Below are positions 1 through 9,100 of a stretch of DNA of 64,000 bases, one piece after another. Source of the stretch: Candidatus Thorarchaeota archaeon. Lineage in GTDB: Archaea > Asgardarchaeota > Thorarchaeia > Thorarchaeales > Thorarchaeaceae. The notes below the pieces were generated by a model that made no database searches, was not told where the DNA came from, and saw nothing but the letters and a program-made list of their open reading frames with translations. Location of the stretch: the NCBI GenBank assembly GCA_029858305.1, contig JAOUFI010000003.1, positions 1 to 64,000 of the forward strand, given 5' to 3'. Position numbers and translations under genes: made by a program. Position 1 is the first letter of the stretch. Every line of letters begins with the position of its first letter.

Positions 1-378
1 GAAGAATCCTAGCTCTGCATTGAACTGACCCCACCAAAATTGGATACTGTGGAGACGAGACATTTCCATCATGATGGTTCTCATGATTTTAGCACGCTCT
101 GGTACCTCGAGTTCAGCTATTTTCTCAACTGCAGCGACATAGGGATATTCAGCTAAAAACGCCTCGAGCATGCACATCCGTTCAAGTACAAGTGCTCCCT
201 GCCTGAAGTTCTTGTATTCTAGAACCTTCTCAGCAGAACGATGGAAGTACCCAGCATTCGGATCACATTCAACTACATAGTCACCAACCAGCGTCAGTTT
301 TGTTGCCCATCCATGTGCGCTGACATGCTGTGGTCCGAACCAGATTTCCATTGCTTCATCAAGTATGTCAGGACTCAC
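1..378 (-). CDS. nuoD: NADH:quinone oxidoreductase-like subunit D (NuoD/49 kDa), 5' part only, runs off window start
   Basis: Reverse strand read by eye: GTG start at 378 overlapping the nuoC stop (GTGA); VSPDILDEAMEIWFGPQHVSAHGWATKL...VGDYVVECDPNAGYFHRSAEKVLEYKNFRQG...YVAAVEKIAELEVPERAKIMRTIMMEMSRLHS matches NuoD motifs. Not in the supplied ORF track. Confidence 0.88.
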   Translation of the reverse strand, partial: MSPDILDEAMEIWFGPQHVSAHGWATKLTLVGDYVVECDPNAGYFHRSAEKVLEYKNFRQGALVLERMCMLEAFLAEYPYVAAVEKIAELEVPERAKIMRTIMMEMSRLHSIQFWWGQFNAELGFF

Positions 379-902
379 TCGCTTTCGCCTCCTGTCTTTG
401 GTCTCGCTTTTGGTGGAGTGATACCTGCTTCATCCAGCCTGCTTTGGTCAGTCTGGAATCTTTTGCGGAGAGGAAACACACCTGCAAGCTCATCTGGGAG
501 AAGCAATAATCGAGGGTCGGGATGATTCTTGAAGTCGATTCCAAACATCTCACGAGTTTCTCGTTCATGCCATTCAAAACCTGGAAAGATGTCACAAGTA
601 CTATCAATCTCAGGTCGCTCTCCTTCCAGAGAAACTCTCAACTGCAGTAACATTCGATTGGAGTGAGACCAAAAGATGTAGATTAGTTCGTATTTGTCAT
701 TTTCAAGATCGATACCAAAGATTGACTCGGGCAAAGCGTCATGAACATTCTCATCAATCATGGTCACGATATCACGAATTATGTTGGAAGGCACTGCAAG
801 CTCGATCTCATTCGCTCCCAAAGGTCTTGATGCAACCTCAGGATGCTTATTGATGATCTGTCTTGCGAGAGTTGAAGCTGTGATGCTGGTTGTTTCTGAC
901 AA
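375..902 (-). CDS. nuoC: NADH:quinone oxidoreductase-like subunit C (30 kDa)
   Basis: FEWHERETREMFGIDFKNHPDPRLLLLPDE motif; probable TTG start at 902 just after the nuoK stop (the ORF track extends to 950). Confidence 0.88.
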   Translation of the reverse strand: MSETTSITASTLARQIINKHPEVASRPLGANEIELAVPSNIIRDIVTMIDENVHDALPESIFGIDLENDKYELIYIFWSHSNRMLLQLRVSLEGERPEIDSTCDIFPGFEWHERETREMFGIDFKNHPDPRLLLLPDELAGVFPLRKRFQTDQSRLDEAGITPPKARPKTGGESE

Positions 903-903
903 T

Positions 904-1215
904 TTATTGACCCTCCATCTCCACTGATGTACCGAGGTCAACTGAGCCATATCGGCGGTTGTACATCAACATCAGGACCATTGCTAGAGCAGTATGTGCT
1001 GCAGCAACAGAGATTACAAGGATGATAAGTCCCTGACCAGTGAATGAAAACGCGGGATTAAACAGAGCAATAGCAACAATTGCAATCATGACTCCATTAC
1101 CCATTATTTCAGCTCCAATCAGGATTCTGATGAGGTTTCTTTTCACCATCATCCCATATCCACCTAAACCAATTAGCATGAACGCTAGTACTAGATACCA
1201 AGAAAGAGGAACCAT
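904..1215 (-). CDS. nuoK: NADH:quinone oxidoreductase-like subunit K
   Basis: 103 aa, 3 TM, GLGGYGMMVKRNLIRILIGAEIMGNGVMI...AAAHTALAMVLMLMYNRRYGSVD. Confidence 0.9.
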   Translation of the reverse strand: MVPLSWYLVLAFMLIGLGGYGMMVKRNLIRILIGAEIMGNGVMIAIVAIALFNPAFSFTGQGLIILVISVAAAHTALAMVLMLMYNRRYGSVDLGTSVEMEGQ

Positions 1216-1862
1216 TATTCATCAACCTCCTTCGGTTCAGGGACAGACTGCCCATCTTCAGCGCTTTGCAAGTCATCAATTAATACTGGTTTAGCTTCTA
1301 CTCCGAACTCTCCTGTGATGGCACCGAGCTGCTCGGCTTTGTCCATTCTCAACAGCGATATAGCACCAACTAATGATGTAATCATAATCAATGCAATCAT
1401 CTGCACATAGATGCCATTCTCAAACCATAGCCACTGTGCAAGACCATTCAAATCTTGAGAGATACTGACAAAGGCCTCATTGAAGGATTCTGCCCAAGGA
1501 AAGAGAACTGCAAGAAATCCGGTCATCACGGTTACTACGACAGCAATAACAAGGCTGATCTGACGAGCTCTGGGTGTGGCGAACTTTTCAAGAGTTGAGT
1601 CTTGTGCTCTTGGTAGTAGTAGAACTGCAAAGATAATCAGAGTACTGATGCCTCCAGTATACACTGCGATTTGCATACCTGCAATGAAAGGTGCTTCAAG
1701 AAGGAGAAAGAATCCTGCCACAAATGATGCCATAAAACCAAAGAAAAATGCGGCGTAAACAATCTCCTTGTGCTCTAGAGCAAGATATGCGAGCACTAGC
1801 ACAATGCCTGCCAAGAGTAGGAACTCTATCTGTTCAAAGAGTGCTGGATCAAATCCTTGCAT
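1215..1862 (-). CDS. nuoJ: NADH:quinone oxidoreductase-like subunit J
   Basis: 5-TM layout; FVAGFFLLLEAPFIAGMQIAVYTGGISTLIIFAVLLL typical of NuoJ. Confidence 0.88.
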   Translation of the reverse strand: MQGFDPALFEQIEFLLLAGIVLVLAYLALEHKEIVYAAFFFGFMASFVAGFFLLLEAPFIAGMQIAVYTGGISTLIIFAVLLLPRAQDSTLEKFATPRARQISLVIAVVVTVMTGFLAVLFPWAESFNEAFVSISQDLNGLAQWLWFENGIYVQMIALIMITSLVGAISLLRMDKAEQLGAITGEFGVEAKPVLIDDLQSAEDGQSVPEPKEVDE

Positions 1863-1864
1863 GA

Positions 1865-2332
1865 TTAATGACCTCCTGTAGGATATTGTTCTTTTTCTCG
1901 TTCAGCTTTAGCTCTCCTGTATACATCTAGAGTTTCTTTTCCATCAAGGAATGAGCGTGGAATCATTTTCATGACAAAACCAACTCCACCCATTACTATG
2001 AGAATAAACACAACAACCTGCCAAACAACCTCATACTTGGTTGCATTAGCCCACAAAAGGGTAGAAGAGGATAGCAGCCAAAGGAACGCTCCCATTACGT
2101 CAATGACGACAAACAGTACGGTGTAAACGAAATAATTGTACGGATACGATATGCGTGCAGGACCTACTGGTTCCTCACCACATTCGTATGTTGAAGTCTT
2201 CTCGGAGTTTTGAAGCACATGCGGTCTCAACACCCATGAGGCTAGTAGCATTATAATGACAAGAGCCATCGCAAGTAGCGCCCAAATTATAACCGGAATG
2301 AAATCTAGAAACAATCTACTAGTTTGCATCAT
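1865..2332 (-). CDS. nuoA: NADH:quinone oxidoreductase-like subunit A
   Basis: TYECGEEPVGPARISYPYNYFVYTVLFVVIDVMGAFLW is the NuoA signature region. Confidence 0.9.
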   Translation of the reverse strand: MMQTSRLFLDFIPVIIWALLAMALVIIMLLASWVLRPHVLQNSEKTSTYECGEEPVGPARISYPYNYFVYTVLFVVIDVMGAFLWLLSSSTLLWANATKYEVVWQVVVFILIVMGGVGFVMKMIPRSFLDGKETLDVYRRAKAEREKEQYPTGGH

Positions 2333-2630
2333 AGTTTGAAACCATCCTCTGAAAAGATTCCTATTGTTCTAACGCTTGCGCAGGACCTTACACGGTGATT
2401 ATTGAAGATACCTGTGGAATAGGCCATATCGAGTAGATTCCTGTTTTCAGTCATAGGATTCATCCTGCGCTAGCTGTGTCTCCGTCATTCCAGACCGTAT
2501 CCGCCAGATGATAAATCTTCATGATTCTTAACTTAGCATCATCACAGATTTTGGCCTACAATGTACATTGAAACTTACCGGCTTAGAAAAGTTGCATGAT
2601 AAAAACACTTCGGGAAACCGCTCAAAGAAG

Positions 2631-2638
2631 TTATATAC
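2631..2638 (+). promoter_or_regulatory. TATA-box-like element upstream of the 2685 ORF
   Basis: TTATATAC ~50 nt upstream of the GTG start, purine-rich (BRE-like) sequence before it. Confidence 0.4.
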
Positions 2639-2684
2639 TACAAGGTTTCGAAGAACAACTCGATACATGTATCCACGATTGTAG

Positions 2685-3050
2685 GTGATTTATTTGACCC
2701 GTGGTGAAGAAGGAACATTCTTCTATTATCTGGCGCTCTTACTAGGGATGGCTCTATTAGGAGCCTACTTATGGAATATTTTGACAACGACATTGGCTCC
2801 TCAATACATGTTCTTCCACTGGATCCTTGTCATGAGTTGCATACTACTCATCACAACTGCTTTTGGATTCGTTGCAGCCAACACACGATCAAGTAGGATA
2901 TCTCTAACAATGATATCTGGAGTAGTAGGTGGTATTCATGCCTATCTCATCTTTGTGCTATTTGATTTGATAATGGGAATTATTCTGTTCGCATGGATGG
3001 CTTTAGGACTTCTGGTTGCATTCGCTGCATTTAACTGGATTTACGAATAA
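2685..3050 (+). CDS. Small 4-TM membrane protein, unknown function
   Basis: 121 aa hydrophobic ORF, GTG start, inserted in opposite orientation among nuo genes. Confidence 0.7.
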   Translation: MIYLTRGEEGTFFYYLALLLGMALLGAYLWNILTTTLAPQYMFFHWILVMSCILLITTAFGFVAANTRSSRISLTMISGVVGGIHAYLIFVLFDLIMGIILFAWMALGLLVAFAAFNWIYE

Positions 3051-3060
3051 GTCATTACGT

Positions 3061-3603
3061 CTATTCGTTCGAAGACTCAGATGGAGTATCAGCGGATTCA
3101 CTGGACTCCTCAGATTTTACCTCGGCTTCAGGCGCAGCTTCCACAATTGGCTCAGGCTCGGGCTCAGGCTCAGGACCATAGTGTAGCTTACTAGTATCCA
3201 AGATACCGGGTGAGTAGCTCTCTTCACTAGTATGCATTATTGCAAAGCCTGCAGCAGTAAGGATTGATCCTCCAAGACCCCATGCAGATAGATAGAGTGT
3301 GGTTCCAGCTGCTGGAAGAGCTGTCACAAACTGGTCAATGAAGACGACGAAGAAAAAGCCAGCCAGAACAGATAGGGACATCATTAGGTTTTTTCCTTTT
3401 CCTTTCTCGGGTCTGAAGTACCCAATCAATAGGAAGACCATAAGAATGGAAACGCCACCCAGAAGAGTGAAGGCACTTCCAATTACAATTGCTGAAGCTG
3501 GCATCATGAACCCGAGATATACAAAGTTGAAGATGAATGATGTCAGAATAATGAGACCGAGCCAAAGCAGACAATATGGATCACTATCTTGCCGGATTGC
3601 CAT
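3061..3603 (-). CDS. 4-TM membrane protein with acidic EP-repeat C-terminal tail, unknown function
   Basis: 180 aa; start overlaps the stop of the upstream fusion gene (TAATG), suggesting translational coupling; tail EPEPEPEPIVEAAPEAEV. Confidence 0.75.
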   Translation of the reverse strand: MAIRQDSDPYCLLWLGLIILTSFIFNFVYLGFMMPASAIVIGSAFTLLGGVSILMVFLLIGYFRPEKGKGKNLMMSLSVLAGFFFVVFIDQFVTALPAAGTTLYLSAWGLGGSILTAAGFAIMHTSEESYSPGILDTSKLHYGPEPEPEPEPIVEAAPEAEVKSEESSESADTPSESSNE

Positions 3604-5543
3604 TACTGCATCATCCCCATCGCATCTTGATTCTCATATCTTTGTTGCCAGTGAGTCGTCCCAGCTCGTATCTTGTTCTGCAAAATCAGGTGTGCTCGGA
3701 TAAAGTCCGCGGGTTTGGGAGGACATCCGGGGAGATAGACATCGACTGGTACAATTTTGTCAGGAGGTGTTGCCAAGCTGTATCCTTCCCAGAAGAGCCC
3801 CCCGGAGGCAACACATTGACCGAAGGCAATGACATACTTGGGCTCTGGCATCTGTTCATAGATTCTCCTGAGTCGTGGTGCCATCTTCTTTGTGAGAGAG
3901 CCTGAGATCCATAGGACATCAGTCTGTCTTGGGCCAAACAGAGGTAGCATTCCGAACCTCTCAAAGTCCCATCGAGGGGCGATTCCTGCGGCACCATCCA
4001 CCATGCAGCATCCTATTCCATACTGCATTGGCCAAGGACTATGTGCCCTTCCCCATCTAAGCACCCATTTCAGCGGGGGTACATTCTGCAGCCATTTCAA
4101 GAGGATTGGCGCAATTCGGCCCCAACCATTCCTGAATAGGTCGAAGAAGACCCACATGAAGTACTTGCCGATTCTTAATATGAAAGGAAGCCAGTAAGCA
4201 AATATCTTTCCAGGATTCGAAATCTCCTTCTTATCCCATTCTAGCTTCGCAGCTCGAATTCGAGATAAACGCTGCTTTCCAAAGTACTGATTTGCGTAGT
4301 TTGCAAACCAGATTCCTGTTGAGTGCACATGGCCCCCGTGACGTTGTGCAATTTTGAATATGACAAAGCTCTGTGACCAGGAGAGCATGAAGAAGTGCCG
4401 TCGCTCATCCTCCAGAAAGTATCCCATCATCGTCACGCCAGTCTTCGAGTTAACATAGCCATCAATTCCAGCTCTTGCAGAGGCTTGTTCAAATTGAAAG
4501 TCGTCAAGGATTGCGGCAAGGTTCTCTAGAGGTGCAAATGCCTGACCGACAACTAGTGTTGGACCTTTCTTTTTGATCTTCATGGGATAGTATCGCTCAT
4601 GCCATTCATGATCTGCAACTTCATCATCGTAAACGCGTCCACGATACATCTCAGTGACTTCGCGTACGACTCTCAGTCCCTCTTCAATCTCTTCCTCATT
4701 ACCTTCATATGCAACCATCAATGAACAATGGTGAGCAGGAATCGGGAATGGCTTCTTGCCCTCCCAGATAGCCTTCTTGAGGTCTGTGTATTTTGATTCT
4801 TCGAATTTTATCGTGTAGGGAATTGGTCCATCTTCAAGGATCTTCTCAATCGCAAGGACCATCTGATAATTCTCTTCAAAGCTGGAAACTATGACTTTCA
4901 TCGGCGTTAGAGTTTTGATCTTAATAGTAGCCTTAGTGATTATACCCAAAATTCCCTCAGTATCGCAAAAGAGGTCGAGATCTTTCGTCTTGACTATTTT
5001 TCCAGTTGGCAAAACAACTTCTAATTTAACGACGTTCTTATTGATGTTCCCGTATTTCAAAGAACCAATGCCATCGCCACCTTGGGCAATCCAACCACCC
5101 ACAGTTGCCGATACACCAGATGAGGGATAACATCGTACATCAAGACCTTGCCTATTCAACTCGAATTGAAGATTAGCCCATGATATCCCGGGCTCAACTG
5201 TGACAGTCAAATTCTCACTATCAACTTCGAGTATCTTATTCATACTGCGCAAATCAACGATGATTCCACCCTTGCGCGGAATGGCACCACCATAACCAGA
5301 TGTCCCAGCTGCTCGGGGAACAAGAGGAATCTTGTACTTGCGCGCAATTTCGTAGAGTGTCTGTATCTCCTCAGGAGTCAGAGGCTGTGCTATGGCATCA
5401 GCCTTCGTGTTCATGAGCCAACCAACCTGCTTTGGGAGAGAACCAACATCTTGTCCAAACAAAATCAGTTCATGCTTCGCAGTAATCAGGCGGTCTCCAA
5501 AAACCTTCTCGAGTTCATTTTGTGCTATTTGCTTAAGGACCAT
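3603..5543 (-). CDS. FAD-linked oxidase (GlcD/lactate dehydrogenase type) fused to complex I subunit NuoB
   Basis: N-terminal FAD_binding_4-like region (PLVPRAAGTSGYGGAIPRKGGIIVDLRSMNKI...YPSSGVSATVGGWIAQGGDGIGS) and C-terminal NuoB (YGIGCCMVDGAAGIAPRWDFERFG...RQTDVLWISGSLTKKMAPRLRRIYEQMPEPKYVIAFGQCVASGG...VPVDVYLPGCPPKPADF) in one 646-aa ORF. Confidence 0.9.
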   Translation of the reverse strand: MVLKQIAQNELEKVFGDRLITAKHELILFGQDVGSLPKQVGWLMNTKADAIAQPLTPEEIQTLYEIARKYKIPLVPRAAGTSGYGGAIPRKGGIIVDLRSMNKILEVDSENLTVTVEPGISWANLQFELNRQGLDVRCYPSSGVSATVGGWIAQGGDGIGSLKYGNINKNVVKLEVVLPTGKIVKTKDLDLFCDTEGILGIITKATIKIKTLTPMKVIVSSFEENYQMVLAIEKILEDGPIPYTIKFEESKYTDLKKAIWEGKKPFPIPAHHCSLMVAYEGNEEEIEEGLRVVREVTEMYRGRVYDDEVADHEWHERYYPMKIKKKGPTLVVGQAFAPLENLAAILDDFQFEQASARAGIDGYVNSKTGVTMMGYFLEDERRHFFMLSWSQSFVIFKIAQRHGGHVHSTGIWFANYANQYFGKQRLSRIRAAKLEWDKKEISNPGKIFAYWLPFILRIGKYFMWVFFDLFRNGWGRIAPILLKWLQNVPPLKWVLRWGRAHSPWPMQYGIGCCMVDGAAGIAPRWDFERFGMLPLFGPRQTDVLWISGSLTKKMAPRLRRIYEQMPEPKYVIAFGQCVASGGLFWEGYSLATPPDKIVPVDVYLPGCPPKPADFIRAHLILQNKIRAGTTHWQQRYENQDAMGMMQ

Positions 5544-5822
5544 GAGTCCACTCTCCAGCTCATGAACAGAGCCGCTAGTATTCTGAGGCTGGGAAAGTAG
5601 TAAGATAAAAACCTAACGAGGCAGTGAAAATACTTCTGAGATTTCATTATGTTGAAAGAACAGCACTTTATCTTCGAAATATCTGAGAGCTCTATGGAGT
5701 TATTTACAAAATGAGATGATGTATAGAATGTCATGAAGATGATAAGCTACACTCATACTCACTGTTGAGATGTTGTGGTTACGTCTTGAAACTTACTAAA
5801 TTTTTCAAAATATCTTTAAAAA

Positions 5823-5954
5823 GGCCTCAAAAGTGGTCAACCCCCTAGTCCTGCATTTGTTACACCAGTTACACATGTTGTAGGTACATGGGCAGTCATC
5901 ATAGTTGTTGGTATTCTAATTTCAGAGATTCTTGTCAGGAAAGGAAAATGGTAA
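5823..5954 (+). pseudogene. Remnant of the C-terminal membrane anchor of a surface protein
   Basis: Open segment GLKSGQPPSPAFVTPVTHVVGTWAVIIVVGILISEILVRKGKW* preceded by an in-frame stop at 5817 and lacking a start codon; looks like a linker+TM+basic tail. Confidence 0.4.
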
Positions 5955-6119
5955 CACTGTTCAACCGATATCAAAAATGGTTTTAGTCTGTTATAGCATG
6001 TAGCTATATTAATTTCAGAGTATAGCAATTCATTACTTACTGAGATATAAGCAGTGTATTTTCGTTTCATTTTGTAATTTAGATGATTCAATATTCGAGT
6101 GCGATCTGGTGATTGAAAT

Positions 6120-9100
6120 ATGAAGACCTCTAATAAACTAACAATTACCATTGTTCTTTCTGTTTTCATCATTTTAATTGCTGGAGCCTACTCAGCGGCA
6201 GGCCAACCGAGTCGAACCAGTGAATGTGCACCATGTCATACCCTCGACCTGGTTCATATGACGATTTCATCGAACGCAACCGGAACAGTCGATGCCAAAG
6301 TGGGAAACCAATTCTCGTTAATCATTAATGCGGCATCACTTGATACAAATCCACAAACAGGAAGTATGGCTGTTAAAGTCTATAGTGGATGGGCTGATAA
6401 CAGTCAGTTCTCATTCACAGACCCGTTGCTAGTAATCGATAATGGAGCTGGAGATTCAAACTCGAATAGCGTTCAGATAACTACCACGTTCACATTTACG
6501 CCCCTGGCAGTTGGTACATGGACACTTAGAATCTGGACAGCCGCGTCCCAAGGTGATTCAGGAAGAATATCTCAAAAGCTTGATGTAACAGTATCGGTCA
6601 CACTCTCAGATTCTACTCCACCAACAATCGACAGTCCAATAGACATGATAATCGATGAAGGAGATAATACAAAGAACATTACCTGGAGCCCGTCTGATGC
6701 AAATCCAAGCAGCTATCAAGTTTTTGATGATTCTGTGTCATGGCAGAGTGGGCCCTGGGATGGATCGACTATAACTGTACAGCTTGGTTCACTCGGATTA
6801 GGGACCCACAACATCACTCTTGCTGTGTGGGATGCAGCTGGAAACTCGGCATCAGATCAAGTAGATGTGACAGTTCTCGATGGAACGTCACCTAGCATTA
6901 ACAGTCCAGCAAATGTGACTTACAGCGAGGGTTCCTCCGGATACTCAATAACATGGGATCCAACTGATACCCATCCATCAAGTTACGTAATCTATCGAGA
7001 TGGAGTGTCTGTCAAATCAGGGACTTGGAATGCTAGTATCGAAACAATTTCTGTTTCAGTTGATAGCCTCGCAGTTGGCACGTACAACTACACAATTGTT
7101 GTATCAGACGTAGGAACGAACACCATTGCTGACACAGTGTATGTCATAGTATATGATGGGACATTCCCCACAATCGATAATCCTGCAGATGTAACCTATG
7201 ATGAAGGTGATACAGGATACAGCATCACTTGGAACCCCGCCGACTTGAATCCGGTTAGTTATATCATTTACAAAGACGCAGTACCAGTGAAATCAGGTTC
7301 CTGGAACTCGAGTGCAGAATCCATCAGCATCATAGTTGATGGCCTTGCTGTTGGAAACTACAGTTATGTATTGGAGGTGACTGATATCGGATCTCTTACT
7401 GCGTCGGACCTAGTTTTGGTCATTGTTTCTGATGGGACTCTACCGACAATTAATAGTCCAATCGATATAACATTAAACGAAGGAGTAATAGGATACTCTA
7501 TTACTTGGAACCCGACAGATCTGAATCCACAAAACTACACAATCTACAGAGATGGAGTTCCTGTAAAATCAGGCCTTTGGAACTCTAGTGGTGAGTCAAT
7601 CTCAATTTCAGTTGATGGTCTCGCAATGGGTTCATATACATACCTGATTATTGTTGAGGATGTTGGACATAATCCAGCAACAGATTCAGTTCTTGTCACT
7701 GTAGTTGACGCAACAGATCCTACAATTGATACTCCAATTGACCAAAATGTAGTTGAGGGATCAAGTGGTAATCAAATCACCTGGAGTCCTTATGACCTTC
7801 ACCCATCATCTTATCAAATCTATCGTGAACATGTACTTGTCAAATCTGGAACATGGAATAGCAGTTCAGAAACAATCACATTCTCGGTTGATGGACTCAC
7901 ATTGGGAGTCTACAATGTTACAATAGTTGTATTTGACACAACATCAAGAAAAGCTATTGATACTGTTTTTATCACGGTCTATGATGGAACACCACCAATT
8001 GTTGATCATCCAGCTGACATTGACTATCCAGATGGTGACATAGGATATTCAATCACCTGGTCCCCTACAGACCTGCATCCAGTAAGCTATCAGATTTTGC
8101 GAGAGGGCGTGCAGGTGAAATCGGGTATGTGGAACTCTTCGAGTGAAACAATATTCATATCTGTTGACTGGCTTTCTATTGGATCTTACAACTACACGAT
8201 TGTTCTCGTTGACATCGGTGGCAACATAGTACTTGATGAAGTCATTGTTACGGTGTATAACGCAGACTTACCAACTATTAATCATCCCACCAACCAGACC
8301 ATTTCTGAAGGAGCTGCTGGTCTTTTAGTGATTTGGAAGCCATTAGACCTCAATCCCTCTTCATATGCAATATACAAAGACGGAGTTCTCGTCAAGTCTG
8401 GAGCGTGGAACTCAAGTGCTGAAACAATCAGCATTTCACTCGATGGATTATCTCTGGGCGAGTATAACTTTACTGCCTTGGTTACTGACCTAGACAGCAA
8501 TACAGCGAGTGATACAGTGTGGGTCACTGTCGTTGATGGTACACCTCCTGTTCTTAATCATCCAAACGACATCACGTACGATGAAGGAAGTCCTGGAGGA
8601 ACCCTAACTTGGATTCCAACAGACTTGCATCCTGTGAGTTATACGATCTACTTCGAAGGGTCTCCAGTGAAATCCGGTCTCTGGAACTCTAGTGGTGAAT
8701 CTATCTCGATATCAGTCGATGGACACCTAGTTGGAGGTTATAATTACACAATAAGAGTCGTGGATGTTGATGGAAACATTGACACTGATACAGTGTTCGT
8801 CTATGTGATGGATGGCACACTTCCAACAATCGATACTCCAAGTGATATTAATTATAATGAGGGTGAAGCAGGAGGAACAATCACTTGGGATCCTGCAGAC
8901 TCATATCCAGCGAGCTATGAAATCTTTAGAAATGATGTTCTTGTGAAATCTGGCTTATGGAACCTAACATCAGAAACTATCTCAATATCTGTGACTGGAC
9001 TATCTGTTGGATCTTACAATTTCACAATATTAGTATACGACGTGGGAAGTAATTCTGTTCTAGACACGGTATGGGTCACAGTATCCGATGCAACACTTCC

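Noticed and set aside
3149-3173. GGCTCAGGCTCGGGCTCAGGCTCAGG short tandem repeat
   Set aside because: Simply encodes the EPEPEPEP tail of the 3061-3603 membrane protein
5837-6172. 111-aa minus-strand ORF upstream of the giant gene
   Set aside because: Overlaps the start of the real 6120 gene and the anchor remnant on the opposite strand; no domain signal
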